The translations under genes were made by a program, and so were the position numbers. DNA of 64,000 nucleotides, taken from the NCBI GenBank assembly GCA_951230915.1, contig OX579636.1, positions 45,263,912 to 45,327,911 of the forward strand, read 5' to 3'. Numbering within the stretch: position 1 is the stretch's first letter; each line of letters begins with the position of its first letter. This stretch comes from Antitrichia curtipendula (lineage: Eukaryota > Streptophyta > Bryopsida > Hypnales > Leucodontaceae). Under the pieces are notes generated by a model. That model worked only from the letters and a program-made list of their open reading frames with translations, made no database searches and had not been told where the DNA came from. Of this stretch, positions 13,888 to 23,545 are shown one piece after another.

Positions 13888-14023
13888 CTAGCGTGGACAC
13901 ACTCCGCGGCACTCTCTCTCTCTCTGAGCTTCCTTGCTACTCCCTGATAAAACAAAACAAAAAAGAGATGTAGTTACTTGTTGAAATGCGGAATCAGGTG
14001 ACTCATACAATGGCAAATAGTAC

Positions 14024-14335
14024 TTAAGTACTTAACCCCACTAAGCGACTATAGAACCCCTCCGCTAAGAGGTAGTTTGAGTGGCAACGGTCGAAGCACA
14101 CTCTTATTTTTTTCGCGCTGAGCACAAACATGGTCAAAATGAATCCATTAGACATGAAATTCACCGAAGAATAGTATCCCATATATTTATTTCTTATGAA
14201 ATTAAGATACATCCGGCCTACCGGTTTTGATGAGTTACTATCCAATTTGGTTATAGTATTCACTACACTTTGCTCGAGTATCCACACTATTCTACAAGAC
14301 GAAGTCATAGAGAGCAGTTTGTCGACGCCAAACAA
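14024..14335 (-). CDS. Hypothetical exon or relic, unknown product
   Basis: An open frame of about 104 codons on the minus strand, between the HAD-like relic and the 3' end of the ParB/methylase-like gene. An acceptor-like TTTTGACAG stands upstream at about 14360. The product has a hydrophobic middle (around FILTMFVLSA) but no motif I recognise. A frameshift would be needed to join it to the acceptor, so it may be part of a decayed gene, or chance. Confidence 0.25.
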   Translation of the reverse strand: MFGVDKLLSMTSSCRIVWILEQSVVNTITKLDSNSSKPVGRMYLNFIRNKYMGYYSSVNFMSNGFILTMFVLSAKKIRVCFDRCHSNYLLAEGFYSRLVGLST

Positions 14336-14442
14336 TCAAAGACTACCCATTTCTTCCTGTCAAAAATCAGAATGAATCGACATAAGAGATCCCTCATGAG
14401 AAATCTACAACACGAACATTCATTACATCCCAATAGACAAAC

Positions 14443-15873
14443 TCATGAATAATTGTAGGAATCTGAAGATGTTGGAGACTGTACCTGACCGAGATCCATG
14501 TTGGCCGTGTCTTTGTCCATGTAACCCCCGTAGTCCAAACTCTCCTCTTCGTTAGGCGGGTTCTCGAATTCAACCACCATTTTGTGGTTCGGAGAGGCAA
14601 TCGCAAGCGGTACCGAATCTGCAACAATCTCACCTTCCTCTTGCGTCTTTGGCACTGACTCCCCTTGGAGTCCGATATCAGCAAGCCGACTTAAGTTATC
14701 CTCGCATCGAAGATAACTCGATTCAGCTTCACGTCTTGCTGGTCTGGTTGTAGAGGATATGATCTCTACATGTCTCTGTTCCTCCCGTCGAACATCCGGT
14801 AGTGTTGGTTCAACAGGCGTTGGTATATTACTATCCTCATCCAAAGTAGAACAAAAGACAGCATTATCTTCAACCCGAAGATCCTTCAGGGTATTGGCCG
14901 AGGTTGTTCGCTGAACACGGGTTGGAGGTGAAGCAACATTATCTTCGACTCGAGGATAATGCTGGGTGTTGGCAGAAGTCGACTTTTGAACGAAGGCTTG
15001 TGGAGATCCAGAACTCATTTGTTGAAAGGATCGAGAGACTGATGGATCCTACGTCATTGTCTTAAGAGAGACATTTTCTTTCCGGAGTTTCTTAAGTTCC
15101 GCCTTCAACATTTCCTTCTCAACCTGCTCTACTGCCCATCTGGCTTCTTCTTCTGCTCGCTTCAGGGCCTTCTTCTCAGCCCGCTCCTTCCAGAAGTCCT
15201 TGTTATCTTGCTTCACCGGAAGCAGAACTGTTTGACCCTGAACTAGATGCACAACGGACTCCGCAGCAGGCTTAGGTCACAGCTCCAAAGTTGATTCCAC
15301 TTCATGGTTGGCACTAGAGGGCCCCCCTTTGTCAACCTCCGCATCCCCGTAGTCAATGTCATTCAGATCTGAGTAGGACTCCTTGAGGCCATTCAAATCG
15401 TGCATGGCCACTGTCCCCTCAATGGGCATCTTGCCCTTCTTCCTATTCTTCTTCTCTATCGAGACCATCACCTCCACCTGCTCTGTATCGTCTGCCACTT
15501 CCTCAGCTCCGGAGGGGTTCAATTCCGGCAATTGATTCATCACCTGGACATCGGTTAAAATAACCTCTAGGTCGTTGCAGCCGACCATCTTGGTGTTCAT
15601 TCCGAACTCATTTATCTTGAGTTCCAAGGCACCACTGTCACCAGCAAATTTGGCTTCCCTCTCTCTAGATTCTATAGTACCCGCTCTCGATGGCGTGGAC
15701 TGAGAATTCAGTTCCGGAGTTGATAGGTTGCTTGGACGTTCAGAACCTGGAAGGTATGGCGAATTCTCATGGCAGAAGTCGTTGATGTCCAAGGAACTTC
15801 CCTACTTGGCCATCTCCCGATGCTTCTCGGATAGATGCCGCTCGGTAATCCCATAATAAAAGAGGCCATACAT
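14443..15873 (-). pseudogene. C-terminal tail exon with coiled coil and in-frame palindromes
   Basis: After acceptor CTTGCAG the exon reads MYGLFYYGITERHLSEKHREM, the strand-helix that follows the SAM motif in methylases (G-R-x-F-x-G-I-E). It is interrupted by TAG at 15802, TGA at 15277 and TAG at 15049, all in one frame. The middle is acidic and Ser/Glu-rich. Residues encoded at 15250-15060 (KERAEKKALKRAEEEARWAV and on) form a Lys/Glu-rich coiled coil. The last 191 codons (15018-14443) contain three copies of the 21-bp palindrome translated as PRVEDN, LRVEDN and LRCEDN. The end at TGA 14443-14445 is taken as the natural stop. Confidence 0.6.
14695..14960. repeat. 21-bp palindrome, three copies inside coding sequence
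   Basis: Copies at 14695-14717, 14863-14884 and 14938-14960. The best copy has arms TTATCTTCGA and TCGAGGATAA around one base. Read on the minus strand they are in frame and encode xRVEDN/xRCEDN, without stops. Confidence 0.8.
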
Positions 15874-16155
15874 CTGCAAGACCACCACGACAAGTTAGTA
15901 CCAAATTCACGCACTAAATCGCAAAAACAAGCTCCAGCACAGTTATCCTCGAGTCAAAGATAAATATTCAACAATCTATTAACAGGATTTGATGTATGAT
16001 AACGTCTAGGAGATCCACATTGATATTGAAATCCTATTCCACAACCAATGCTAACTGTTGATCTCGGATGGTTATCCTTGAACTGAAGATAACAACATGA
16101 CATCAACTGTTATCTTCGGCTCGGAGATAATGGATGGTAGGAGTTAGAGTTATAC
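15874..16155 (-). other. Intron with three palindromes
   Basis: GT-AG intron of 282 bp, phase 0, between the methylase-like exon and the tail exon. It holds palindrome copies at 15942-15964, 16071-16093 and 16109-16130. Splicing joins FMIAAK to MYGLFYY, which restores the methylase fold order; this supports the intron. Confidence 0.65.
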
Positions 16156-17498
16156 CTTTGCGGCAATCATGAACTTTGACCCCGTGTAGATGCCGATGAC
16201 GTTCTCTCCCTTCACACAGAAGCTCTGAAGAATGTCAATGTAGAACTCCATCTTCATCTTGTTGGGGTGGATCCTATACTTGGCCTCCGTATTTTTTTGG
16301 AATTTCTTGTAGTAAGGGATTTCGTCCGTGGAATAAACCCTCTTCACATCATCCACATTTTTGGGCTCGCCATCGGTCCCTTTCTTCAACACGAATACAA
16401 GCTTCACCACGGAAGGCGTGGCTCGTGTCGTGGTATTGTCCAACCTCTCAGCTTTGTTGGACTGCTACGTGGACACCTTGATCTCATAGTCCTTAAGTCG
16501 CAAAGCTGCAAATTTCTTGGTTGCCTCCAAGTTGTATTGACTTCCCACAATCAATAACTAGGCATCCGGGGTAGTAATTCCGGGCTTCAAATGAGCAACC
16601 AAGTAAGTGAGTAGTGGAGAACACGGAGGACCATCATTGGATCCAGCTTTCGGTCTAGGCAGGATTCAAAAGTCTATGACGGCCAGCCGTAGTTCTCTAT
16701 TGGCGTAGGGCCACTGCCCACTGGTAGCCCGTCACAAGAGCCTACGGATAGCACTAGTGGCCTCGGATGTACACATTGCCCCCATCTCCATGATTTCCTT
16801 CTTCAGCTTCAAGAATATCTTGAAGATGGAATAGACCATAGACAGTTTTAGGTGGTCCTTATAATCTACAGCCGTCTTTTTTTTTTTGCTTTGTTTGTTA
16901 GACGCTTCACAAAAAAAGAATTGGGCAGGGCAATGAGGAGAAAATCCCACGAAGCGGAAGTGAACTTGTTCGTGTGCTTCAATTTCCTTCAGACCACATT
17001 GATCACTTCCCCCTGTGAGTCCCTGAACTTCAAGGACTTGTTGATGGCCATAAACTCCTCCATAACAATTTTCTTGCGCTTCCTACGCTCCATCTAGTGC
17101 TCGGCCTTATAGTTGTCCATGCATAAGATCCTTGCAGCACCCACGGAGACTTTCGGATAATCACGGGTGCACCCTTCAGTTCTTCCAAGCAGATGGAGGA
17201 CATATTCCTTGAGGTCCTTGTCCGTGAAATGCCCCATGTGCTTGAAGAACTCTCTCTTCAGTGAGAAGTTCTTGGGATTGAAGTTCTTCGTGGACTTGTT
17301 GTATGTAGTGCACGTCACGGGATCAACTAGTTCTCCGTTAGTGTGTTTTCGGAGAAACTCCTTCCACAACTGGTACGTCTCATCTGCCAATGTAATGATT
17401 CTAATTTCATTCTTGACATCCGATGCAAGTTTCACCTTGGCGCCTTCTTTGTCCGGGTTTATGCTACAATATTGTATCAAAACAGCGTCTACGAATTC
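16156..17498 (-). pseudogene. Methylase-like exon (SAM motif and HP-T-QKP region)
   Basis: The exon follows acceptor CCCTGCAG at 17499-17506 and ends at donor GTATAAC (16155). Its first 135 codons (17498-17094) contain a Lys-rich block (HTNGELVDPVTCTTYNKSTK). After TAG and TGA stops and an A-tract frameshift, the 3' end reads IHPNKMKMEFYIDIL, FCVKGENVIGIYTGSKF, MIAAK. This matches the spacing of beta-class N4/N6 DNA methylases: HPTQKP, then a helix, then G-D-x-V-L-D-P-F-x-G-S-G-T-T, then AA. The SAM loop is degenerate (IYTGSK for DPFAGSG). A VIDF plus TGA at about 16670 may be what remains of the catalytic DPP[YW]; if so, catalysis was already lost. Confidence 0.65.
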
Positions 17499-17714
17499 CT
17501 GCAGGGCAATATTGTCATTGAATCAATCGTCAGCTATGAGACAATAGGAAATCACGAGGGAGAGCAAATTATCCTCGACCCGAGGATAAACATAGTCTTG
17601 TCCTCCAATGAAGTTTTACAAATACATTACACAATAGAAGCAATGCACCATTTCAAATGAGTACTAACCACAATTCATCTTTGCCTTGAAGATAAACAAA
17701 CAGACGTTGCATAC
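17499..17714 (-). other. Intron with two palindromes
   Basis: Donor GTATGC at 17714 and acceptor CCCTGCAG ending at 17499, 216 bp. It contains palindrome copies at 17567-17590 and a degenerate one at 17672-17696. Splicing in phase 0 gives YPAVYK joined to EFVDAV; the upstream frame is damaged, so the phase is tentative. Confidence 0.55.
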
Positions 17715-18327
17715 CTTGTAAACAGCTGGATATGCATATGGCGTTGTTCAGTCTTGCCAATCCTTCACATTCAACATTCGTTGGCCGCTTGAGTTCCTTC
17801 CACACCTGTTTGCAAGCTGAAATTTGGTTCCCCTATGACTATTGGTTGACTATGAACGAGGTGATTGGAAGAATTGTACCACTTGGATATTTTGGTCAGC
17901 TTCCTCGTGTCAAGCGAATAGACAATCGTTGCATCCCACGTCTGCAACTCCAGTTACTCCACCTTCCGGGACTCGCAACATCCGCCACTTTGCAGCATCT
18001 TGGAGGCAATGATGCTATGTTGGCCATTTATAATATAGAATTTCCATCCTTAATGTCATCCCACTTGGAAGGACGTTCCTTGAGGAGCCTTTGGTTGGCG
18101 TCAACTGGAGTCAGGCATACTAGTTGCCTTTGTTGGACTGACCCAAAATGGACAAGGATCTCTTTCATTTCTTCCACAATCTTCATCTCCAATTTCCAAA
18201 TGATGTATCTTGGAGGGGCCAAATGGCATTTGGAGATGTTCACCTTGAATGTCATGGGATCAAAAATGAAGCAGGACGCGTGTTTATCCCATAAATCCTT
18301 TTGGTATGCGCCTACCACTTCAAATTT
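17715..18327 (-). pseudogene. ParB/Srx-like domain segment
   Basis: The segment reads VEEMKEILVHFGSVQQRQLV, LTPVD, then WDDIKDGN. A one-base loss near 18040 then shifts into the frame containing INGQHSIIASKML and WDATIVYSLDTRKLTKIS. The arrangement of preferences and partner positions, then G-Q-H-[RS], then a SAS/AS helix is that of ParB N-terminal (ParB/Srx) domains, which bind CTP and DNA in bacterial partition proteins. Here the usual Arg after GQH is Ser. A TAA (17954-17956) and later frame changes follow. The exon ends with donor GT at 17714-17713. Confidence 0.65.
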
Positions 18328-19149
18328 CTAGATGGACTCATAGTTGCCCGTCTTCCCGGTATGAACATTTGTAAGCGCGGAGCCTGAACTTCCAACAGTT
18401 GTTGCCCGATTGTCTGTCACGGGTTTCTGGCACTTCTTAGTGGTCTCAGCGATCTCTGTTTCTGGATTCTTCCGTTTAGGGAGCTGGGTTCTTGTTGTTC
18501 CTCTTCCACTTCCTTTGCTCCCTGCCCGGGCACGCGCCCTTGAAATTGACTTTGTTTCGGCGTCTGCTTCATGCCTCACTTGGCCACGACCGAGGCTGTG
18601 ACGAGGTTGTTTGTCTACATGTTCTTTGGCATACTCCTTTAATCTGATGAACATGTATCCAATCCTTCTCGCCATGAAGATGACTTTTTTACGAACCCAT
18701 GGATGGAATCTCCGCTGGAACTCATCCGCCAGTTCATCATGGGTTCCCTTGTATAAATCCCTTATGCAGTTATCCAGATCAAACGCTCCCACATCGTCTT
18801 CTTCATGCAGGACAATGGAGTGGGTGTGCTTTGTATCCTTTCCATTTTGGTCGCATGCATGGACAACTATGACAATGAATTTTTCTTGATGGTGCTCCAC
18901 GAGGGCAACTTTCTTGTCCAGGTTCCAGTTGACGTAGATTCCTGAATCCTTCACCCTGTGGCGTAAGAGTACGTAGTCTTTTGACCGATTTATTTTGAAG
19001 GTCCAGAAATCCACAATGGGCTTGAATTGCTAGAGGTCACCGTAGAGCTCGGGCATGTTGAATATGAATGGCTCCTCCGCCGTCCATTTGGTGAATGGCT
19101 CGAGGAACGAGGCAGTGGCTGAGTAGTCGTATTTCTTTACCTCAGCCAT
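18328..19149 (-). pseudogene. N-terminal part of the ParB/methylase-like gene
   Basis: The frame opens with MAEVKKYDYSATASFLEPF, is broken by TAG at 19030-19032, then stays open for 228 codons to TAG at 18328-18330. The first 130 residues are mixed alpha/beta-like (FWTFKINRSKDYVLLRHRV, then FIVIVVHACD) with no family I can name. They are followed by a basic segment rich in Arg, Ala, Gly and Ser (ISRARARAGSKGSGRG) and a Lys/Pro/Thr-rich linker, typical of a disordered or nuclear-localising stretch. The frame continues past the second TAG straight into the ParB-like part, so these are nonsense changes and not gene ends. Confidence 0.6.
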
Positions 19150-19200
19150 TTTGAGGAGTTTTTGCAGAGATTGATAGATCACGTTAGCAATCTTGTGTAG

Positions 19201-19815
19201 GATTATCTTCAGTCCAAAGATAATTGTAGCATCTACATCACATCTGTTTATCGTTGCTGTGTGAATTAGATTAGGAGCCCAGAGCTTTCATTGCCTGAGA
19301 GTATCTTCGTGCCGAGGATAATCTTGTTTGTGTTTGTCGAATTGTACATTATGAATAATTCTCTTGGTTTGTTTGTCTCTCTCCGTGTTTGTTTGTTAAG
19401 AATTTGTTTTTATGAATTATGTCCTTCTCGTTGTCTGTCGCTTTGGTTTTCATCTTCGGTCCGAGGATAATTATCCTTGGCCCAAAGATAGTTACATTAT
19501 TGTTCATGGTTCATAGTCGCCTATGGTTAATATGTATTACTGCATTTGGGTATATTTATCCTCGAGTCGAGGATAATGTTCTTTGTGTGATATTTGTTTA
19601 GAATGTTTTTGTTCTATTTTGGTTTGGAGTGTATTTATTCTAATTTTGTAATTTATGAGAGGATGATTATCCTCGGTCCAAAGATAATTATCGTCAAATC
19701 CGTGGTAATTAGTCTCAATTTTGCGTCCGTTACCTTCTGGTCTAGCATATTTATCCTCAGTCCGAGGATAAACATCTTCGAGTCGAGTAAGTTTATCCTC
19801 GGACCGAGGATAAAT
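19201..19815. repeat. 21-bp palindrome cluster upstream of the ParB/methylase-like start
   Basis: Nine copies in 615 bp: 19201-19223, 19301-19322, 19451-19471, 19470-19492, 19554-19577, 19665-19690, 19750-19772, 19772-19789 (partial) and 19791-19815. The perfect copies are at 19554 (arms TTATCCTCGA / TCGAGGATAA) and 19791 (arms TTATCCTCGG / CCGAGGATAA). The cluster occupies the presumed leader or promoter of the minus-strand gene starting at 19149. Confidence 0.8.
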
Positions 19816-20559
19816 TTATTTAGGTCCATCATCCTTTGAGACAATTCTTATGGTGTGGAAAATGGATATCGTGTTTAAAACCCTAATTTATAAGCTTATT
19901 ATTTGAGTTATCCATACTTCTAGATGCTTTCTGGTCTTGTAGCCCAAGTAGAGCAACATACAACTATATTCTTAACCATACATTCATGTTTAATCAAAAC
20001 GATTTGCAAGAAATAAAGAACCAAAAACAAAAAAGAATGCATGAAAGAGCTTGAAACCAGAAATTCCTTACCTTCCACTGCTTCTTCTAGACAAAAAAAA
20101 ATTGGCAGCTCAATTCTTCTGCAGTACAAAATATGCACACTAGAAGAACTTGCAAAGTTAGAAATGAAGTCACATTTCAGGTGAACTTGGACAAACACTA
20201 CATGAATTCATGAAACATGTAACAAAAACTAGTGAATACTAAACTAGAAATTGAAAAAATTCAACATAGTGATGAATCTTAAAATCTAGAAAAGGAAAAA
20301 ATTATGAAGTCGGAGAAACAACAAAACCATAGCAGCAGAATCAAAGAACCCTAGCAACAAGCTAAATTCTAGCATGAACCCTTCACAATTCACAACCTGA
20401 ATAAACAGAACCCCTAAACCCCAAGCAAGTACTTTCTGCACGGTAAACACAAACAAGCGCAAACAACCTAAACAGAACAACAAAACAATGGAGCAGTGAA
20501 CTCATAGCCTGGGCAGAAGAAACCGCAAAGAATTCTGAAAAAACCGCAGCTTCTCTGAG
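19816..20559. other. AT-rich upstream region
   Basis: No gene called. The minus-strand frames 19920-20198 and 20286-20483 are Phe/Leu/Val-rich chance frames. The palindromes stop at 19815. Confidence 0.45.
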
Positions 20560-20960
20560 GTGAGAAGCTTCACGCCACCGAGCTTCTCCGCAATGAAGCT
20601 TCTCCACGATGAACCACCGAGCTTCACCACCGACGATGAACCACCGCGCTTCGCACACCAACGATGAACCACCGTGCTTCGCGACACCAACGATGACCAC
20701 CGAGCTTCGCAACACCAACTTCGCGATGAACCAAGTTCCTACTCGGTCAAGCTTTACCGCCAAGCTTCACACCATGGAGCTTCAGCCCCCTAAACCACCA
20801 ATTTCTCCGTGTTGAACAACCCGTGATTTCACGATAACCTCAGACCTTCATGCTTCACCTTCTCCGCGATGAACCTCAGACCTTCACGCTCAGCTTCTCC
20901 GCAATGAACTTCACACCTTCACACTCAACTTCACGCTACGAAGCTTCGCGTCACTAGTTT
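20560..20960. repeat. Degenerate minisatellite (GAGCTTC / GATGAACCACCG units)
   Basis: A run of imperfect units of about 30-36 bp built from GATGAACCACCG, GAGCTTCGC and CACCAAC, then GCTTCTCCGCAATGAA and CCTTCACGCT variants. All open frames across it follow the repeat and are not genes. Confidence 0.6.
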
Positions 20961-21115
20961 TAGACCAATTTCACACAAACTAAATTGCAGAAGAAGACAC
21001 GCAAACTAAAACACACACGACTAAGTACAACACACACAGCAATAGTACGGGAGGGAAAACCAACAAGCAGTACAAGAGGAGAAATGCAACTGGGACTGCA
21101 ACTGGAACTAAAAAT

Positions 21116-21447
21116 CACTATAACAAAACATGGTAAAAAAAAACCGCACTCAAAATCAAGTGTGGTTCTTTTTGCCATGTTTTTGTGCAGGCGCGGGTAG
21201 TGGGCAGTCAACTTCTTTTGCAATTTCCCACTGCAATTTTTGAAATTTGAAAGCGTGTAATATACCGTTGAAAAGGTATATTTAAGACCTTTCCAATGGT
21301 ATATTACACATTCCCAAATTCTAAAAATTGCAGTGGAAAATTGCAAAAGAAGCTGACTGCGCGCGTAGGGGTCTGCACAAAAACGTGGCAAAAAGAACCA
21401 CACTCGATTTTGAGTGCGGTTTTTTTTTACCATGTTTTGTTATAGTG
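21116..21447. mobile_element. Hairpin CACTA MITE, 332 bp
   Basis: Begins CACTATAACAAAACATGG and ends with the inverted form. The two halves are inverted copies over almost the whole length: about 80 bp of near-identical ends, then an inner arm around GTAATATACC / GGTATATTAC. It is flanked by AAT on both sides (21113-21115 and 21448-21450), the 3-bp duplication of CACTA elements. Being a full-length fold-back, it could give a long RNA hairpin if transcribed. Confidence 0.85.
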
Positions 21448-22613
21448 AATTCATAAAACAAAATGGAACCCGGAATGCATGTGCCACCAACCGGGAGTGA
21501 TGACCTCCCGAGGCTAAATATGAGCCTATGCCCGAACCTCGCACCCGACCTTGTGTTGACCTCCCGGATCAGTTTCGAGCCTGTAGTCCGGGAACCCGAA
21601 CCTGCAATCCCAACCTCCTCCACACCAGTGTCCGAGAAGTTTTTTTAGTTTTACTAGCTAATTTCCTCCAATTTCCATACTGAATCGGTTTCTCAAGTAT
21701 TGAGTCCGGTTATTTTTTCTTTTTTTCATTTAAAATAAAAAATTTATAGACATTTTCACCTGGTTTTTGCCGATGCTTTCAAATTGTAATTGGGCTCTTT
21801 TCCAATTCTACCGGCTAACTTTGAACTAGCCGCACGTTCTTCTTGGACATTGCTCCACACTACGCTAGCGTATTACTCATACATGAAGTGAATTATTTTA
21901 AATTTTGGTGTTTGGAATTTTTTAACCAATGAACGACGAGTCGGTCATTGGAAAAATAATTTGTTTTGTCACCTTGCTAATTGTTGGATTAAAATAATCT
22001 TGGAGCAAAAGCTATGCCACACAAATTGAATGACTTAATGCCATTACAAAATTTAATTATTGCATATATGAAGTCTTGCTCTATTATATAATGCTCATAT
22101 GATTTTGTAATAGATAACAGATTTGTTTGTCTTAGATTCTAAATCATGCATGACAAGTGATTAAATTTCCATAATGATATCAATCAAATAGTCAAGTAAA
22201 TGCAATAATAGATTCATAAAAGGCATTCTATGCATTTCAACATTGACATTTGATATGAAAATGTGCACTTCACTAAATTTTCAAATTGCTTGCTTTCAGC
22301 ATTTCAATTATTATCTTCATGACTTGTGAAGTACTACATTGTTTGGAATGCAAAGTGTAATAACATTTTTATGGATGTAAGGAAACAAATTCTACAAGAA
22401 TAAAATTGCATCAAAATTATAAATATTTACAAAAAGACTTGGCATGAATAGTGGCTTTTAATAAAAAAAAATTGTTTAATGATTGGATTTAATAATATTA
22501 TTTATTACTAATCAAATTAATAATTTGAAGAGCTTTAAGCAACCTCTGGTATGATCCACCATCGTGCCCTAGTCAATGGCTTCCCCATATTTTTACATTT
22601 TTAATATGATGTC
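21448..22613. other. Intergenic, nothing recognised
   Basis: A short GC-richer patch at 21463-21648 with no domain, then AT-rich DNA without tandem or inverted structure that I could see. Confidence 0.45.
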
Positions 22614-23545
22614 TTAACCCCTAAAGGACCAAGGCCATTTTTCTGTCAAAAAACACTCAAAACTGCCATTTCTATAGCAAAGAGTAAAAAAATTGAAAAT
22701 TGTTTTTTTTTCCACATCTAACCGTAGGATCTTACACCTAACTAGTATGAAAATGTATGGAAAAAATTTCAGAATTTTTGACCCCACAGATTGCAAGATA
22801 TCTGCGTTTAAAGTGAAAAAAACAAGTTTTTCAGCACATTGCGGGACTAGATTTTATGACTTTGAACATTTTTAACTTAAACGTTTTGCACTACAGAGTT
22901 TTGAGCTTTTAATCTTTATAGTAGAGAATTGAGTTGAGAGTCTAGGGGAAAAAAAAAAATCCAAAAAAACTTAATTTTCATTATTAAAAAAATTGTTAAG
23001 TAGAAGTAGGTACAAGATAGAAAGAAAATCTAAAATAATAATATCTTTTATATGGAATTAAAAAGCACTAATCCCAATGGTGAGATTGTTCTAGCAAAAA
23101 AACTAAACCTTGTTAAACTTCTTTTTTTGAAAAATTATAAAAATTACATTCAGAAATGAATCCTACAAGTTATTTTTTCAGGAAGATGCTCTAAGTGCCC
23201 GAAAAACAAGCTTGTCCATAACATTCTCATAAAAAATCCAAATGAAATGAATCAAAGCTTTTCAGATAGACAAAAATATAATCTATAAGAAAAAAAAATT
23301 AGAAAAAAAAAAAGAAAAAAATTTGCAAATTTTTTTTGCTGCCCCTCGACCCCTGTTTTGAGCTTATTTGGGCATAACTTTTTTTCCCGGGCACCGATTG
23401 TGAAAAAAATTATATTCCTATAAAGATAATCAGATTTTCTACCTCCAAAAAAAGTTTCAAAAAATCAGGAGAAAATTTCAGCTCGTAGGTACCTGCCCGA
23501 AAACCCATTTGTCCCCCGAGGGGACAATGGTCCTTTAGGGGTTAA
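22614..23545. repeat. TTAA-bounded dispersed repeat, best full copy
   Basis: Perfect 18-bp inverted ends: TTAACCCCTAAAGGACCA at 22614 and its complement ending at 23545. The outermost TTAA on each side would be the target duplication if this is a piggyBac-type insertion; the inner length is then 924 bp with CCCCTAAAGGACCA termini. There is no coding capacity. It is the reference copy for the family in this window. Confidence 0.75.

Larger units (their letters stand above)
14443..19149 (-). pseudogene. ParB-like / DNA-methylase-like gene, decayed
   Basis: The gene starts at ATG 19149-19147 (MAEVKKYDY) and reads down the minus strand. Apparent exons are 19149-17715, 17498-16156 and 15873-14443, separated by introns of 216 and 282 bp with GT-AG ends. 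Domain order: a basic, Arg/Ser-rich linker, a ParB/Srx-type domain with INGQHS (about 18030-17990), a methylase-like core with HPNKMKMEF and GENVIGIYTGSKFMIAAK (about 16290-16156), then an acidic, low-complexity tail with a coiled coil. In-frame stops are TAG at 19030, 18328, 17094, 16558, 16465, 15802 and 15049; TGA at 16989, 16732, 16666 and 15277; TAA at 17954. Single-base frameshifts lie near 18040 and in the A-tract near 16880, with one or two more near 17750-17830. ParB-plus-methylase proteins are known from phages and bacteria; this is a eukaryotic, intron-bearing relative. It is now a pseudogene unless the assembly is wrong. Both introns, the leader and the tail carry the 21-bp palindrome. 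Confidence 0.7.

Noticed and set aside
17732..18331. Plus-strand frame of 199 codons
   Set aside because: It lies antisense to the ParB-like region; the minus strand carries the recognisable GQH motif and splice sites.
14443..19149. TAG read as an amino acid or by programmed readthrough
   Set aside because: TGA and TAA stops and several one-base frameshifts occur in the same gene, so decay explains it better than recoding.
14695..19815. CRISPR-like array
   Set aside because: The palindromes are irregularly spaced, lie in introns and exons of a eukaryotic gene, and have no uniform spacers.
20383..20763. Minus frame of 126 codons
   Set aside because: It follows the GAGCTTC minisatellite and has no domain.
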